Of a stretch of 64,000 bases of DNA, positions 14,268-26,446 are shown piece by piece. Location: NCBI GenBank assembly GCA_036785705.1, contig JAWUZG010000071.1, positions 434,001 to 498,000 of the forward strand, in the 5' to 3' direction. Under the pieces are notes generated by a model. It saw only the letters and a list, made by a program, of their open reading frames with translations. It ran no database searches and was not told the origin of the DNA. The position numbers were made by a program, and so were the translations under genes. Position 1 is the stretch's first letter; every line of letters starts with the position of its first letter. This DNA is from Acanthornis magna. Taxonomy: Eukaryota > Chordata > Aves > Passeriformes > Acanthizidae.

Positions 14268-14389
14268 GTGCTAAATCAAACATCCAGACTTGAAATTCAG
14301 CTACTGGAAAATTCCCTGTCAACGTACAAGCTAGAAAAACAGCTGCTACAACAGACACATGAAATCCTGAAAATTCATGAGAAGAACAG
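14268..14389 (+). CDS. ANGPT1: ANGPT1 exon 3: coiled-coil region, continued
   Basis: This exon has 40 complete codons (VLNQTSRLEIQ to KIHEKN) plus two bases of a Ser codon finished in exon 4. It is equivalent to human residues about 152-192. The acceptor is tatccttaag|GTG, with a short, interrupted pyrimidine tract that looks weak. The donor is ACAG|gtaaga, a near-consensus site. Length and phases (0 in, 2 out) match the human exon. One residue differs from human as I remember it: Asn to His in QQTHEIL. The sequon N-Q-T at 14274-14282 matches human Asn154. The Leu pattern (LEIQLLENSLSTYKLEKQLL) is a clean coiled coil. The exon sits only 888 nt after exon 2, the tightest spacing in the window. 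Confidence 0.97.
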
Positions 14390-15044
14390 GTAAGAGTGAG
14401 TAGTTGGTCTGTCTGATCATTACGAAGTGGTCTGTGTATATTTTGTTCTAAGCAACTGGTGAAATGAAAGGAGCAAATATGGTAAGTGGACAGCATAGGT
14501 AATGTTTATGAGCTGACTAAAATGACTGGGATGTGAACTTACACTATTTTATGTCCTGCATGAGAAATGTAAACTGATTTTTACCGCTTTTCATATTCAC
14601 TGTAAGTTCACATCTTGCTCTGTTTCATGACAACTTAATCATATGACCACAGTTCCTGCAACCAGAAAGCATAGGGATAACTTTTAAGAGTGCTTTCAAG
14701 TAAAAAAATATTAATAATAAATTATGAGATTTTCAATTACCTTAAAGAGCATCAGAAACTACCGAAAATCTTCAGTAGTTCATCTTTATAATTTTATTGA
14801 TAAAGAGATATGGCTTATAGAAGGATCTCTCTCTCCTTTTAGACTCAATTATCTATAGCATACTTGGAGATATGGTCCATTTTAAGAAGTCAGTGGTAAA
14901 CATTTGAGGTTTATATTGAAGTTGATGAAAAATCCATTTAGCAGCACAACTTTTTAAGCAGTAAAGTGAGAGTTGGGAAGCAGTTATGACGCAGGGACTC
15001 AGCTCCTGAAGTCACTGGACTTAGCAACTCAGTATGTCAGAGAG

Positions 15045-15835
15045 GCTGTGTGGTGAGCTGACCTTGTCTGGGATGCCAGACGCCCACCCAGACACTCTCT
15101 CACTCCCCCTCGTCATCTCAACAGGAAGAAAGTATGCTGAAAAAGCTTGTGGTTGAGATAAAGACAGGGAGATCACTCATCAGTTACTGTCATGGGCAAA
15201 ACAGCCTTATTTACTACCAATTAATAACAGTGTAGGATGGTGAGAAACAGAAACAAACCCAACAAGACCTTTCACCTCTACCTCCCCGTGTTCCCAGGGT
15301 CAACTTCACTCCTATTCTTTTATATCCCCCCGGAGCAGTACAAGGGGATGAGGAACTGGGATTGTAGACAGTGCACAGTGCTTTGCTTCTCCTTCTTCCT
15401 CATGTTCTTTCCCTTCTTGAGCATGGTTCCTTCCCACAGGCTGGAGTCCTGCAGGGTAAATTGCTCCACATGGGCTCTCCACAGGTGTCAGCTTCCTTCT
15501 GGACATATCTGCTCCAGTATGGGGCCCTCCATGGGAAATACCTGTCCCACCAAGGTCACTCCCACAGGCTGCAGGGTTGTATCTGCTCCAATGTCTCCTT
15601 CCTTTCTTTTCTCCGACCTTGGTGTCTGCAGCATTGTTTCTCTCACTTTTCCCCTCTCTCCTCACACCGCACCTGGGCTGGAGCTCCTCACGCCGTGTAG
15701 CTGACTGGAGCCAGCACGCTCAGCACGGGGCAGCTCTGCCTTTCCTCACAGCAGCTGCCCTGGGGCACTGGCACCCAGGAAATGGGAAAAGCTGCTCCCC
15801 TTCCTGACTGCCCTTTGAAACATCCAATATACTGC
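15045..15835. mobile_element. Avian interspersed repeat, probably endogenous-retrovirus-derived, degraded
   Basis: A GC-rich block of about 790 nt in AT-rich intron. From memory it matches, in order and at many points, a repeat widespread in bird genomes. Recurring blocks are built around ggctgca, ctgctcca, gggctctcc-like text and a ccttggtgtctgcag motif followed by a ttgtttctctcac motif. Its start is near the gtggtgagctgacc block and its end near the ccaatatac block. It differs from the version I remember by many substitutions and by missing internal units, so it is an old or shortened copy. I believe the family is linked to avian endogenous retroviruses, but I cannot name the subfamily or fix its orientation. 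It encodes no intact protein: frames at 15237-15704 and on the minus strand are open by composition only. Confidence 0.75.
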
Positions 15836-18800
15836 TGGATAATGGACAGGTGTGAGCAGGGAGAGCTCTGACTCCTCAGCCTCACACTCAGCTCCCTTCT
15901 AGAAAGAGCACCTGTGAGGTCAGTCTGACTAGGACTAAGGTTTCTAATTCCTCTGTCTACATTTGATATTGAGATAAGGTAAGCAGCTCTAAAGGCAAGG
16001 CAGACACTGAAGCATGTGATACAAGCTGTAGAGGACTGTTTGAATCGAGATCAGTTTTCCAAAGAGAGCAGTGTGACCCCGTGCTGCTGGACAGGAATCG
16101 GCAGCTGAGGCAGAAAAACCTTGCCCAGGGTTATACACAAGGCAGGCTAACACCACATGTGGGCAAGGAGCTAGAGGGTAAAGAAGACAAAATACAGGTA
16201 GCGATGAAAAATAGAAAATATTGTTATGAAGAAATGTGTTTGTTAAATGTGTCTACTTGCAACGCTGGTCGAATAATATATCATTATTACTACTGATTAT
16301 GAAAACCAATATAATGTGTTTAATCTAAAAACCATTTACAACCGGTAATTCCAGCAAATGTTATTCTGAAGAAGTTGTATTTCATCGAAAACTCTTGAAC
16401 TCTACAGATGTCCCTCACCCAAGCAGAAATGTGAATAAATTAATGTGGGATTAATTTTGCCTTCAGCCATCTCAAAAATAAGTAATTCACCTAAACTGCT
16501 TGTGTGGGCTCTCCCTGTAATCCACAGAGAGTGGGTATGGGCAGGGGCAATTCATTCCATGTATTTTACAAATCTATTTGAAAATGGGATTAATTCAAGC
16601 ATTAGTTAAGTATCTAAGTACTTGTACTTTTATCTGCTGCAATATGGTCAGCAACAAAATTTTGTTGGCTGCTTAAGAGATGGAATCTTGTATACTTAAT
16701 CATTTGGATTTATTTACCTTAGGAATGAATCAGAGTAAAAAGCCTCCATGTCAGTAAACAAATAAGTCCTACTTGAATTGACCTTTGGCTTAGCTGACAT
16801 TATGATAAAATAGTTTTTGAAAAGTCAGAAGAAAAAGAGGGTTATTTTTAGAAGCACATTTTTTATTGTTTGTCTCAGAGGTATAGGTATTTGTGGATGA
16901 ATTAAAAAACACACAGAATTTCATCTTGTAGTGAAGCAAGGACCTGGCATGCATTGTGTGTGTTCTTTTGAAACCTCCTTGGGAGTGATAAAATTAAGGA
17001 GAAGATGGTGTTATGATTACACTAAAATATGAATCATCTGCTCTTATGTCATCATCTACTCCTTACAAAGAGCTGTGTAGTCTTGGCCTTGCAGGTTCTG
17101 ATCTTTAAATCAATTATGTGTGTGTCAGGTTCACTGTGGGACAAATTCTGAGGATCTCAGCAGCTACTAGGCTTCTGGACATGCCAGTGATTTTATCTTG
17201 CTTAAATTTAAACAATATTTGCAGATTACTCATCAGGCTGTGTTTAGTAGCGATTTGCAGTTAAGTTCTCTTCATCCCTCTCCATATCACTTTCACATCA
17301 ATAAAATAGAGAAAATTCCTTTAATCCATGTTACCTACAACGACTGTAAGCTTTTCTGGAAAAGACATTTCTTTTGCAGTAGCTTTACAGCACAGTGGGA
17401 ACAAGCATAGGAACTATTGTCTTTGCAAAAACAATCAAAACAGATTGTTACTGTGGGCTGATAAATTCTTTCTCTGTGCTAAAATTTCCTCTATGTAAAA
17501 TAAAAATAAAGATCTTAATCACTTTCAAATAACTGAATTTTGTATGAAAGCAATGCAAAATCTCATAGTAACAATAACTGATCGTTGAGGTATTACAGTA
17601 ACTTGCATATTATCTTTAAATAAAACTAACATTGCATATAAAAAAGGGATCATGTTCTTTAGGCTAGGAATATGTCTATGCTTGGCCTTTCCCTTTACTC
17701 CTTGTCTCCGCTCAGAAGAGGGGCCAATTTTTTTTCTTTTTATTCCACTGAAATGGAAGATACTCAATGGCGTGAGTCACATTTGCCTTAGAATCATGTT
17801 TCTACTGAGAGTTCTCATGCCATAAATAATTTAGTTTTGTGGGTTCCCACCCACTGTAATGTAAATGGTGGTTTCTTCCATTGCCATTTTTTTCTCCCAC
17901 AAGAGCTTTCTAAATGCTATTTTGATTTATTCTTGAAAGATTTCCCTTCTTAAGTGCCTTATGAGCCCCCCTTTTTTTTTCTCAGAGTGTACCAGCTGCA
18001 TTTAATTTATAGTGTACCATTTGTTTCAATATTCAAGTGTAAAAAACCTTTTTATTTGCTAAAATGAAACAAATGAGGAAAAATGTAATGGAATTCTGGA
18101 TCTTCCAGCAAAAAATAGTGGAAGTGAAAATTAAACCTAAAATATTTCTTGAATTTGCAGAAAATAATACTAGATTAACATGTTCAGTAAAAGAATTGTT
18201 GTATAATATAAAAAGCAAGGACTCAAGAATGGTTCTTGAATGTCTATCGAATTGTGTGAAAGATGAGGAAACACAATATGTCTGACAAGTTTTCTTGCAG
18301 GTTGTGCATATACTAGAAAGATAAATCCCGATTTTACAGTTCACTTATGTGATTTCAATGGAATTATCTTGTCACTGGTATAAAAAGCAGGCTTACTGAT
18401 GCTAAGTGACTTGTTACTTTATTGGCCCTGAGAAATATGGGGACACATATTTTCATATTTCTTTAAAGTGAACAGACTCCCAAGGCAAGTATGAGTGGTC
18501 AGCACCTAACCAACAGAGGAAAAAATTCACTCACCTAAAAGGTAGTACAAAGAAGCTGTCTCAAAAATAATGTTCTTGCACTCAAGAGCACGCATCAAAA
18601 TCCTCTACCCATTTTTCTTCACATATATAATCAAAGAAACCTACATATGTATGACCAAATAACTTTTTTCTAGTGTGACCTTACTTGTCTTTAGTAATTG
18701 AATAGCTCAAAAAAGTACATGTTTTGTCTGTATACTTAATAAATCAAGATTTTTTAAAAAATATTAATTTAACGCAAAAGATGTCCATCTCCAAGATCTG

Positions 18801-19440
18801 GTCTATATCCTGTTCTCACATGTCTAAACTGAGGCCTCTGAAAAAAAAGATTAAAAAAATCTCTTAAACTTCTGTGGTCTGGAATGGATTAGTGAATAAA
18901 CCACCTACCTTATAAGGCAGATTTTCTAAACCAGACTTTCCTTCCCCCTTGGACATCTACCAGAGTGTTTCCTACGTGTTCTACTTCATCACCTTTCAAA
19001 ATGACAACAGCTTTCACTGGAAGTCACTCTTTGACTGCTGTGTGGGGATTCTACCCTCTCCAGCATTAGTGGAGGTTTTTTTTCTGAATCATCAGGACAT
19101 AGCACAGTCGCACAGAGGCATTGCTCTGAGTGATTCCACAGGCTTGCATCCTGACAAAGTCATCATTTGTATCATTGAAAATAACCACCAAAACCACTAC
19201 ATTAGACATTGAGACATAGTTAACCTTTAGGAAAATCAAGTTTGTCTGGGTTTGTGATGTACATGTGTGTGCCTGTGTTTGGGTTTAGTTCAATTTTTTT
19301 CTAGATAATGACTCCAAAATGTCATTGTCCAATGAGTAATATTGGGATTTATTCATATTAACAACATTTCTTCACAACTTTATTATGTTCCCCAAATGCC
19401 TGATTTATTTCCCCAAACTGAAGGCTCCAATTACAAAAAA

Positions 19441-19502
19441 CCCCCACATATATATGTGTTTATGTGTGTATCTTTATAAATAAATACATGTATATTTATA
19501 TG
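19441..19502. repeat. AT-rich low-complexity tract (TATA/TGTG)
   Basis: Alternating purine-pyrimidine stretches (acatatatatgtg, atgtgtgtat, acatgtatat). Simple sequence in intron 3. Confidence 0.75.
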
Positions 19503-19589
19503 ATGCTTCTGGTGAATGGTGCTTTATTTTTATTGTGTTGTAGTTTCTATGTTTCTTCTGTCTAGATTAGTAATGTTTTCAAAAATTTA

Positions 19590-19645
19590 GAAATTTCAAA
19601 CATATAGGAAATATATAAGAATTTAAAACATATAGGAAATAAATA
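19590..19645 (+). repeat. Imperfect 28-nt tandem duplication
   Basis: The 15-mer aaacatataggaaat occurs at 19598 and again at 19626, and the flanks are also similar. A small local duplication. Confidence 0.8.
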
Positions 19646-22600
19646 CAGAAAGCTTACTGCAATAAAGAGCCATAACATTTTTCTGGAAAGTGTTATAAAA
19701 GAATGTTTCAGTCAGTCTTTAGAGACTGTTGGACTGATTGGTACAGAGAAAGCCTTCTTTCTTTTTGCTAATATTTTCTGTCAGCAATAGTCATTAATGA
19801 AAACTATTAAAAATAATTTCATTTCAACCTTATCTTCACAATGTTTCTTTAAAAAATTGAGAAAATATCTTACCAACAACAAAGTTATTTCTTAATGGCA
19901 TTTTTCAATTAGAGGTTGTCTGATTTTACAAAAAATAGGCTATAGAGTGGTCTTGCAACAGTTAAAAAAATCCTAAATATTTTTCTAATTGTTTTCAATC
20001 TGTTTCAAGATTTCTTGAAGTTCCTAGCACTTCTTTTTTTTTATTTAAATGATCTATAACAAATATTAATGTAACAAAACAAATGAATAATTCTGGCCAC
20101 ATTGGAGTCAAAAGCCATAAGAGCAACTTTTCTCACGCTATTGAAGGATTTCTTCCTTTTGGAACAGACCAGTTCAGAAATCCCCAATCTATGTGGAGAC
20201 TTTGCTTTTGTTCATTTGGAGATTTGACCAAAGTGCTCTCATTGATTCGTAGTAAAACAAAAATGAATGTTTTGGACTTCTCCCAAGAATACAGGGAGTG
20301 GTCCTATCCTCAGGACTTACTTTTATCTGATACAGATTTATGGATATAGAAAGTTAATTGCATATATGTGTATGCATTCCTGAAAATAGCTTAGTTTTGC
20401 AGTTTATAATAACAGGATTTTTAATCTACATTGAAAACTGTAAAGGAATCAAGAGCTATGACACTTCCATCTTTCTACCACATGTCGACACACCACTCAG
20501 AAATATTAGGATGTATTATTATTAAAGCCATAAAACATCTGCTTCCTGTCTGTCTCTGTAGATGCCAAACTGTGGAGCTCAAAACACTGTCAGCTTCTCT
20601 TTCCTTGCTCAACATGGCCAGTGCTGCTACAAATAAGATTGTCATCACCATGGGTTCATTTGCTGTGGCCTTAGGAAGACCACAGTGGGAAACAAATACT
20701 GCAATGCATAAATCGTCTCTGTCAAAGACTCTTTCTTTTACATGAAATCATTCAGATATGGAAATCATTTAGTTGGACATGCAAATAAGATATTGTGGAA
20801 TTCTGGAAATACTTCGTGCTGTACTATATGGACAAAGATAAAGGAAACTTTTTTCTTTACTTACTGTATAATTATAAAGCTCTATTCTATCTTCCCAAAT
20901 GGCATCTTCTCTTACATTGATAATACACAACATTTTGGGGGACTGTAAGATGTCAGACTGGGATGTGGCCCCACCTAGAACCCATTCTATTATAGACTGT
21001 GCCCAGACCCTCTTTTTTCCTATCCCAAGGACATTGATATAACTAATCTATCAGAAAAGTTAAAATCTAGAGTCACAATGAAGATTTCAGCAATTTCTGT
21101 GGATAAAGTGGATAGAACCGATAAATTTCAAAATTAACTTTTAACAATGTTTTATGACTAGAACAAAATCTATCTGAACACTTTTCAACTGCTTCTGCCT
21201 AACTAAACTACATCTGACTTGCTGCAAAAGAAAACTCAAAGACTACCACATAAATATTCTCAAAAACATCCAGGTGAATCTAGACCATGATGCTTAATGT
21301 TAGAGTTCAAGTGACAAAAAAAGCCAGCCACAGGTCCGATAAAGTGCTAAAATAATTTACAGTCTTTGGCTTCAAAATACTTTTTTTTTCAGGTTGTAAC
21401 TTTCTACTATCTTATTTCAGTCCACTAAATCTTGTTATGCTTTTGTTTTCAAATAATTAGCCATTTAAAATGAGATATATTCCCCTTTGTGTTTGGGACC
21501 CTACAAAAATATATTTTCCCTCCCATCTTTTCTTTTTTGCTCCCTTTACACAGATGCTTCTGGTTTTCACAGAGCTAGATATGTTGATATTACTAAGTAT
21601 TTTTCTTCAGAATCTTCGAAAGTTCCACATTTATAACGTTTCAGGGGGAAAAAAAGCTGCTTGATTTCCTTTAAAAAAAATTGGATCTCTCTCTAGCTTG
21701 TACAGCAAATTTCAGGGCCTGAATTTAATCTTTACATTGTTATCATCTCTAACAGCTCATATTAAGTCTCTGTGATATCGAGTAGAAACAACTCCATGTG
21801 GATTTTATTACATTCTTCAGTTAGATTAAATGACCTGAAATTATGCAAGCATTTGGCCACTGATCTATTATCCAGAAGTAAAAACAAAGGTAGAGGGAGA
21901 GCGCAAATAAATAAAACCTACGACTGACTTGAACAGGAAGCAGTTTGTTGGCAAGTTTGTAACCACCAGTTGGTTTGTAGGCATGAGAAACACAGCTTTT
22001 GGTGTATACGATAGAAACCTCAAAGAGAAGTAGCAGAGAGATTGAATTAATTTCTTTATCTAATACTAATACATTCTTTCTGTTAAGTTCCCACCACGGC
22101 ATCAAAGCCCCGTCCTGGAAAAGCTTCTTGTTCATGGTTGACAGATATTAGCTGTCCTTTCAGTCTACAACACAGCTATTCTTCTAGATGTAATCTGATA
22201 TGCCTTTGATCTTGCTAAATTGAACACTTCCAGCACAGGACAGAGAGGGTACTAGAAAAAGAATATTAATCCAGAGAAAGTGTTTCTATACATGTGTACA
22301 ATTCTTTGTAAAAATTGATGCAAGCAGGTCACATAGTATGATGCCCAACAGTTTTCTGTCTGAGGAGCCTTTTGCGGAACAAGTAAACGTGGCTGCGGAA
22401 TGTAGTGGGATATGTACATAGACTCAAGGAAAACAAGGGAATCCTACATTAAAATGCAAGTTGCTGATTTACCTCTTGGGAAAACTACTACTCTTAATGT
22501 GAAAGCAGGTACTGCTCATCTGGCGCAAAATTCTTATCACAGCTTCACAGACCACATCAAAAAGTACTTTCATGGTGGGCTCCATGTGCCTCGATGCTCC

Positions 22601-23067
22601 TCCATAACTTATAATTCTTATCTTGCATTCAGCAACAAGGCCTTTCACATGCTCCTCCTCAGTTTGCCCCTGATTTTTGTCTCATCATATTGACCCATCC
22701 ATACTACTGCTGATGTCCTCTTCAATGCCCTGGTCTGCTCTTCTGCCTACCTTAGGCTTTTCTGCCTGAACTTTTACATTCAAATGTTCTACTGGCTGTA
22801 TGCTCATGCACTTAGATCAGAGTAATCCCTATGTATGCAGTTCCATGGCCTTTAAGCACTACAACATGCAAACAAATCACAAAATGAAATTTTAGAGATC
22901 AGTTATACTTGACTACTCGACAGAGAAAGTCAGTGGGCTGAATGTGACATTTTTAGAATTATTGATTTAGGTAGTGAATTATACACAAAAAAAGAATGTT
23001 CTGTTTTCTGTATTATTAACTGTGTTGGCATGAAATTATATCTACTAATTGTTTTATTTCATTTTAG

Positions 23068-23300
23068 TTTACTTGAGCACAGAATTCTAGAAATGGAAGA
23101 AAGGCACAAAGAGGAGCTGGCCACTTTGAAGGAGGAAAAAGAGAACCTGCAAAGTTTAGTCACACGACAAAGCTCCATAATCCAGGAACTTGAGAAGCAG
23201 TTAAACAAGGCAACAAGCAATAACAGTGTCCTGCAAAAACAGCAGCTTGATTTGATGGATACAGTTCACACCCTGATCACCCTCTGCTCCAAGGAGGGAG
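23068..23300 (+). CDS. ANGPT1: ANGPT1 exon 4: end of the coiled coil, with the oligomerisation cysteine
   Basis: The exon finishes the split Ser codon, then has 77 complete codons (LLEHRILEMEERHKEEL to LCSKEG) and one base of the next Val codon. It is equivalent to human residues 192-270. The acceptor is tttatttcattttag and the donor is GGAG|gtaaga. The charged heptad region (HKEELATLKEEKENLQ) continues the coiled coil. The TGC codon at 23285-23287 is the counterpart of human Cys265, which contributes to disulfide-linked higher-order multimers. The sequon N-N-S at 23219-23227 matches human Asn243. This is the most divergent exon here, with about 14 of 78 residues differing from the human protein as I remember it, mostly conservative. 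The penultimate codon is GGA followed directly by G|GT; see the finding on the tandem donor. Confidence 0.97.
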
Positions 23301-26300
23301 GTAAGAAAGTGGCATATAAAACATTAAAAGTACTAGGAAATTTCTTCTGAACCTTGTCCTGAATTTTTGGAAAAGCGGAACTTAATGGTCTTATTCCAAG
23401 AGAGAAAAAGACATTCTATTGAGGGCAAAAGAACTGATGAGAATCCAAAAATCAAATGAAGTTCCGGGAGATCTGAGGCTGACCCTTGTACTAACAGTTC
23501 CATTTGATTTTCTGTATTTATTACCACTGAGTTGTTATACCTTGACCATATCAGATATAGACCATTATTACACTGATTTTGCACTAGCTATACTGATTTT
23601 TTCCTCTGAATATCTGTCTCCTCCTACTGGGAGTAATCCAACCGATTGTGGATCTTAACTTTACAGATATCTGTATCTCATTTACTCTTGACTTCCTTTT
23701 CAACCAATGGAGAGAACAGGGTACTAAACAGAGGGAAATAATCCAGAGATTTTTACATATGTATGGGTTAAAATATTGATGATTTTGGATATAAGCTCTT
23801 ATTATGCTGTATTTAGATATCCAAAAGATGAATCTCTTCTCTTGAATTAGATTTTATTTATAATAAGAGATCATTTTTCATTCTTCTGTCTTGCTGTGCT
23901 TTGTTTGTTTCTGGATGCTCCAAACAAAAAAAGACAGAAATAACACCCTTTGAAAGATGGGCTTGACAAAGACTCTATAGGAGAATTTTCCTCATGTATG
24001 TCTTCCGTACTAAACAGTTTTCTTAAAGAAACAGAAAGAAATTCAGATAGAATTTCAATTTTCAAGTGCCAAAGACAACTGCAGAATGTCTTGGGAAAGA
24101 AATTCCTTTCACCAGAACTGGTCAAGGGAGGTAGGTGAATGGAGACCACTGTGAAAAATGGAAATGGGACTCTGGGAAGAATATATTAGTAACTATGAAA
24201 AACAAAACAAAGTCATACAGAAATGACAATATAAAAATCCTTCTGAGAAAGGGTACAGGATAAATCCAGAGAGAAACTGTAGATGTGTGAGTTGTGATAG
24301 TAATTTAGGAATTGTTGAAGCATGGATGAAGTAGTTCTCTGAGAGGTACCAGCAGTCTGAAGAGCCCAGCACATTTGATTATTGTAATTCTACAGCTCTA
24401 AGTGCCATAAATTATCTAAAAGACAAAAACCCAAAACAAAACCAGCGAACAACAATCTCACCCCCCAAACTGAAAACTTATCACCTGCATCATTATTCAG
24501 TGCTCTCTCTAAGAGGCAGAAGACATACTAGATCAATCAAACTATTCAGCTCGAGGCAATGTGGGTTTTCTCTCTGCTATATATTCCCATGCAACTTGTG
24601 TGGCTTAAATCTAAACTGCCCCAGTCTTGAGGATTACATCTCTTACTTTGGAAGTGTTGCATGCTTGGGCCAGTGTTGATAGACTGTTATTTTTTAAACA
24701 AAACCCTTTTCCCCCTCTCATGTTCCTTCTAAATGTTCATTCTGCTCACTCTGTTACACAGTTCCCTAACATTTTGAATTAAATAACATGTTTCATAGTA
24801 GGCTGTTCTCATATCAGTAGAGAAACAGTGTGATGCAATGCAAATCCTTTATTATGTTTTATGGCCTTTTGGCAAAGAAACCTGGCAAGGCTGTGTCCAG
24901 AGTGTTCTAATAAAGCTCAGGAGTATTTTAAAATCAATATCAAAATGAAGGATATATTATTCTCATACAGAGATATATAGCAAGTTCTTTTAAAGCTTAA
25001 AAAGGTTTTCTAACAGTTTTGAATTTGATTCAAAGAAAAAAACCAACAAACAAAGCAACATTTTCCCTAAACTTAGTTTCCTCAGCTGCTTCCTATATAA
25101 ACTTTGAATGAGGAATAGAGAAGTGGATGTTTTGAACTGGGCTCCTGGGCATAAATTCAGGTGCTTGAAAACCTGAATTTTCAAGTCTTTTTAACTTCTG
25201 AGGATCTGTGGAAGTAAATGATGCTTAGCACACTTAAATACCTAAATATATCTTTAATAGCCTAAGTAAGCCCTTGATTTTGAACTCCATTACATTTTGA
25301 GTATTATCATGTTCAGAATTTTCCTCAGATACATTAGCTCTTTGAGAAGAATAACTTAAAGAGAAACGTTAATTTGCAGAAATGTTTCTTTCTTACTGTC
25401 TGATTAAGTCTAGCTGACCATTATTTTTGGTAGGTACACTCACAGCTGAAAAAGTAGACAGATACCTCAAAAAAATAATGTTTTCCTGGAGCACAAGAAC
25501 ATTCTAATGAAGACTAAAGGATTTGGTTGTGGCAGAAAATTAATGCCTGTGTAAATATATGTTGAAGGTGGAAATGTATGCATGTTGGGAAGTACCACTG
25601 GAGATACTCTAAATTCACACCAAAAAATGAAGTTTAGGTAGTCTTACACAAGTCTTGATGTGTGCACTAATGTTCAAAACAAAACATGCTCTGTGAGAAC
25701 TGGTGTTTCTTGGAAAATTGAGAATAGCAAAAAATTATACATGAATCAGTGGCACCTCTTCTGTCTTATACTTCAGTAAATCTCAGTCATCTAATTTCAT
25801 AAGGGATATAGCAGAAATGGAAATGGTCCAGAAAAGAATAGGAAAATGGAAAAACTAGAGTCCTGGAACAATTTCCATGTGAGGAGAGAGAGCTGTAACA
25901 TATAGAATTATTAGGTGGGAAAGCAGGTATGTGGGATGCTGTTATGGAAATGCACAAAATAGTGAATGACAGGGAGAAAAGGAACACCCAGTAACACTGG
26001 AAGTATTTCCAATTGATAAAAACCAGGACTTGATAAATTTAGGTAGAGGTTACTAGATATCATTGAGATTGATAAATATTTTTTAATTCTTAGAAAAATG
26101 TAGAGATGGAAAAGGGTGGGTCCTCTTAAGAATTTTGGGTCTTTAACTAGGGACACTTATCTTTGAGAGGAAGCACAACCTAAGTGAGACATCAAGTCTA
26201 CAAAGCCAGATTGTCAAAGATCAGTGACTTTATAAGCATAAACAACATAGTTGAGAGGAATTGCAAAGTATGTCTAAATCCTGTGGTATTTTGTGAATGA

Positions 26301-26390
26301 CTTTAAGTACCTTTGTCAGATTTTCCTAAATTAAAAATATAAGTCTATACTATATTTTATATTACATGTATGCCTTGATATTTTTAAAAG

Positions 26391-26445
<55 letters not shown>
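26391..26445 (+). repeat. (TATC)n / GATA-class tetranucleotide microsatellite
   Basis: Thirteen uninterrupted TATC units and a partial fourteenth, ending at tccatg. Long perfect arrays of this kind are usually polymorphic. Confidence 0.97.

Positions 26446-26446
<1 letters not shown>

Larger units (their letters stand above)
14390..23067 (+). other. ANGPT1: ANGPT1 intron 3 (8678 nt)
   Basis: Phase 2 intron, gtaaga to ttttag. Its main content is the bird interspersed repeat at about 15.04-15.84 kb, which stands out as GC-rich against an AT-rich surround. It also holds a low-complexity AT segment (19441-19502) and a small 28-nt duplication (19590-19645). The remainder shows no gene, RNA or repeat that I recognise. 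Confidence 0.93.

Noticed and set aside
15237..15704. 155-codon + frame and a 117-codon - frame over the same bases
   Set aside because: Both fall inside the GC-rich interspersed repeat; openness reflects low stop-codon frequency in GC-rich sequence.
26391..26445. Regular repeat array considered as CRISPR
   Set aside because: Plain TATC tetranucleotide microsatellite with no spacers, in a vertebrate intron.
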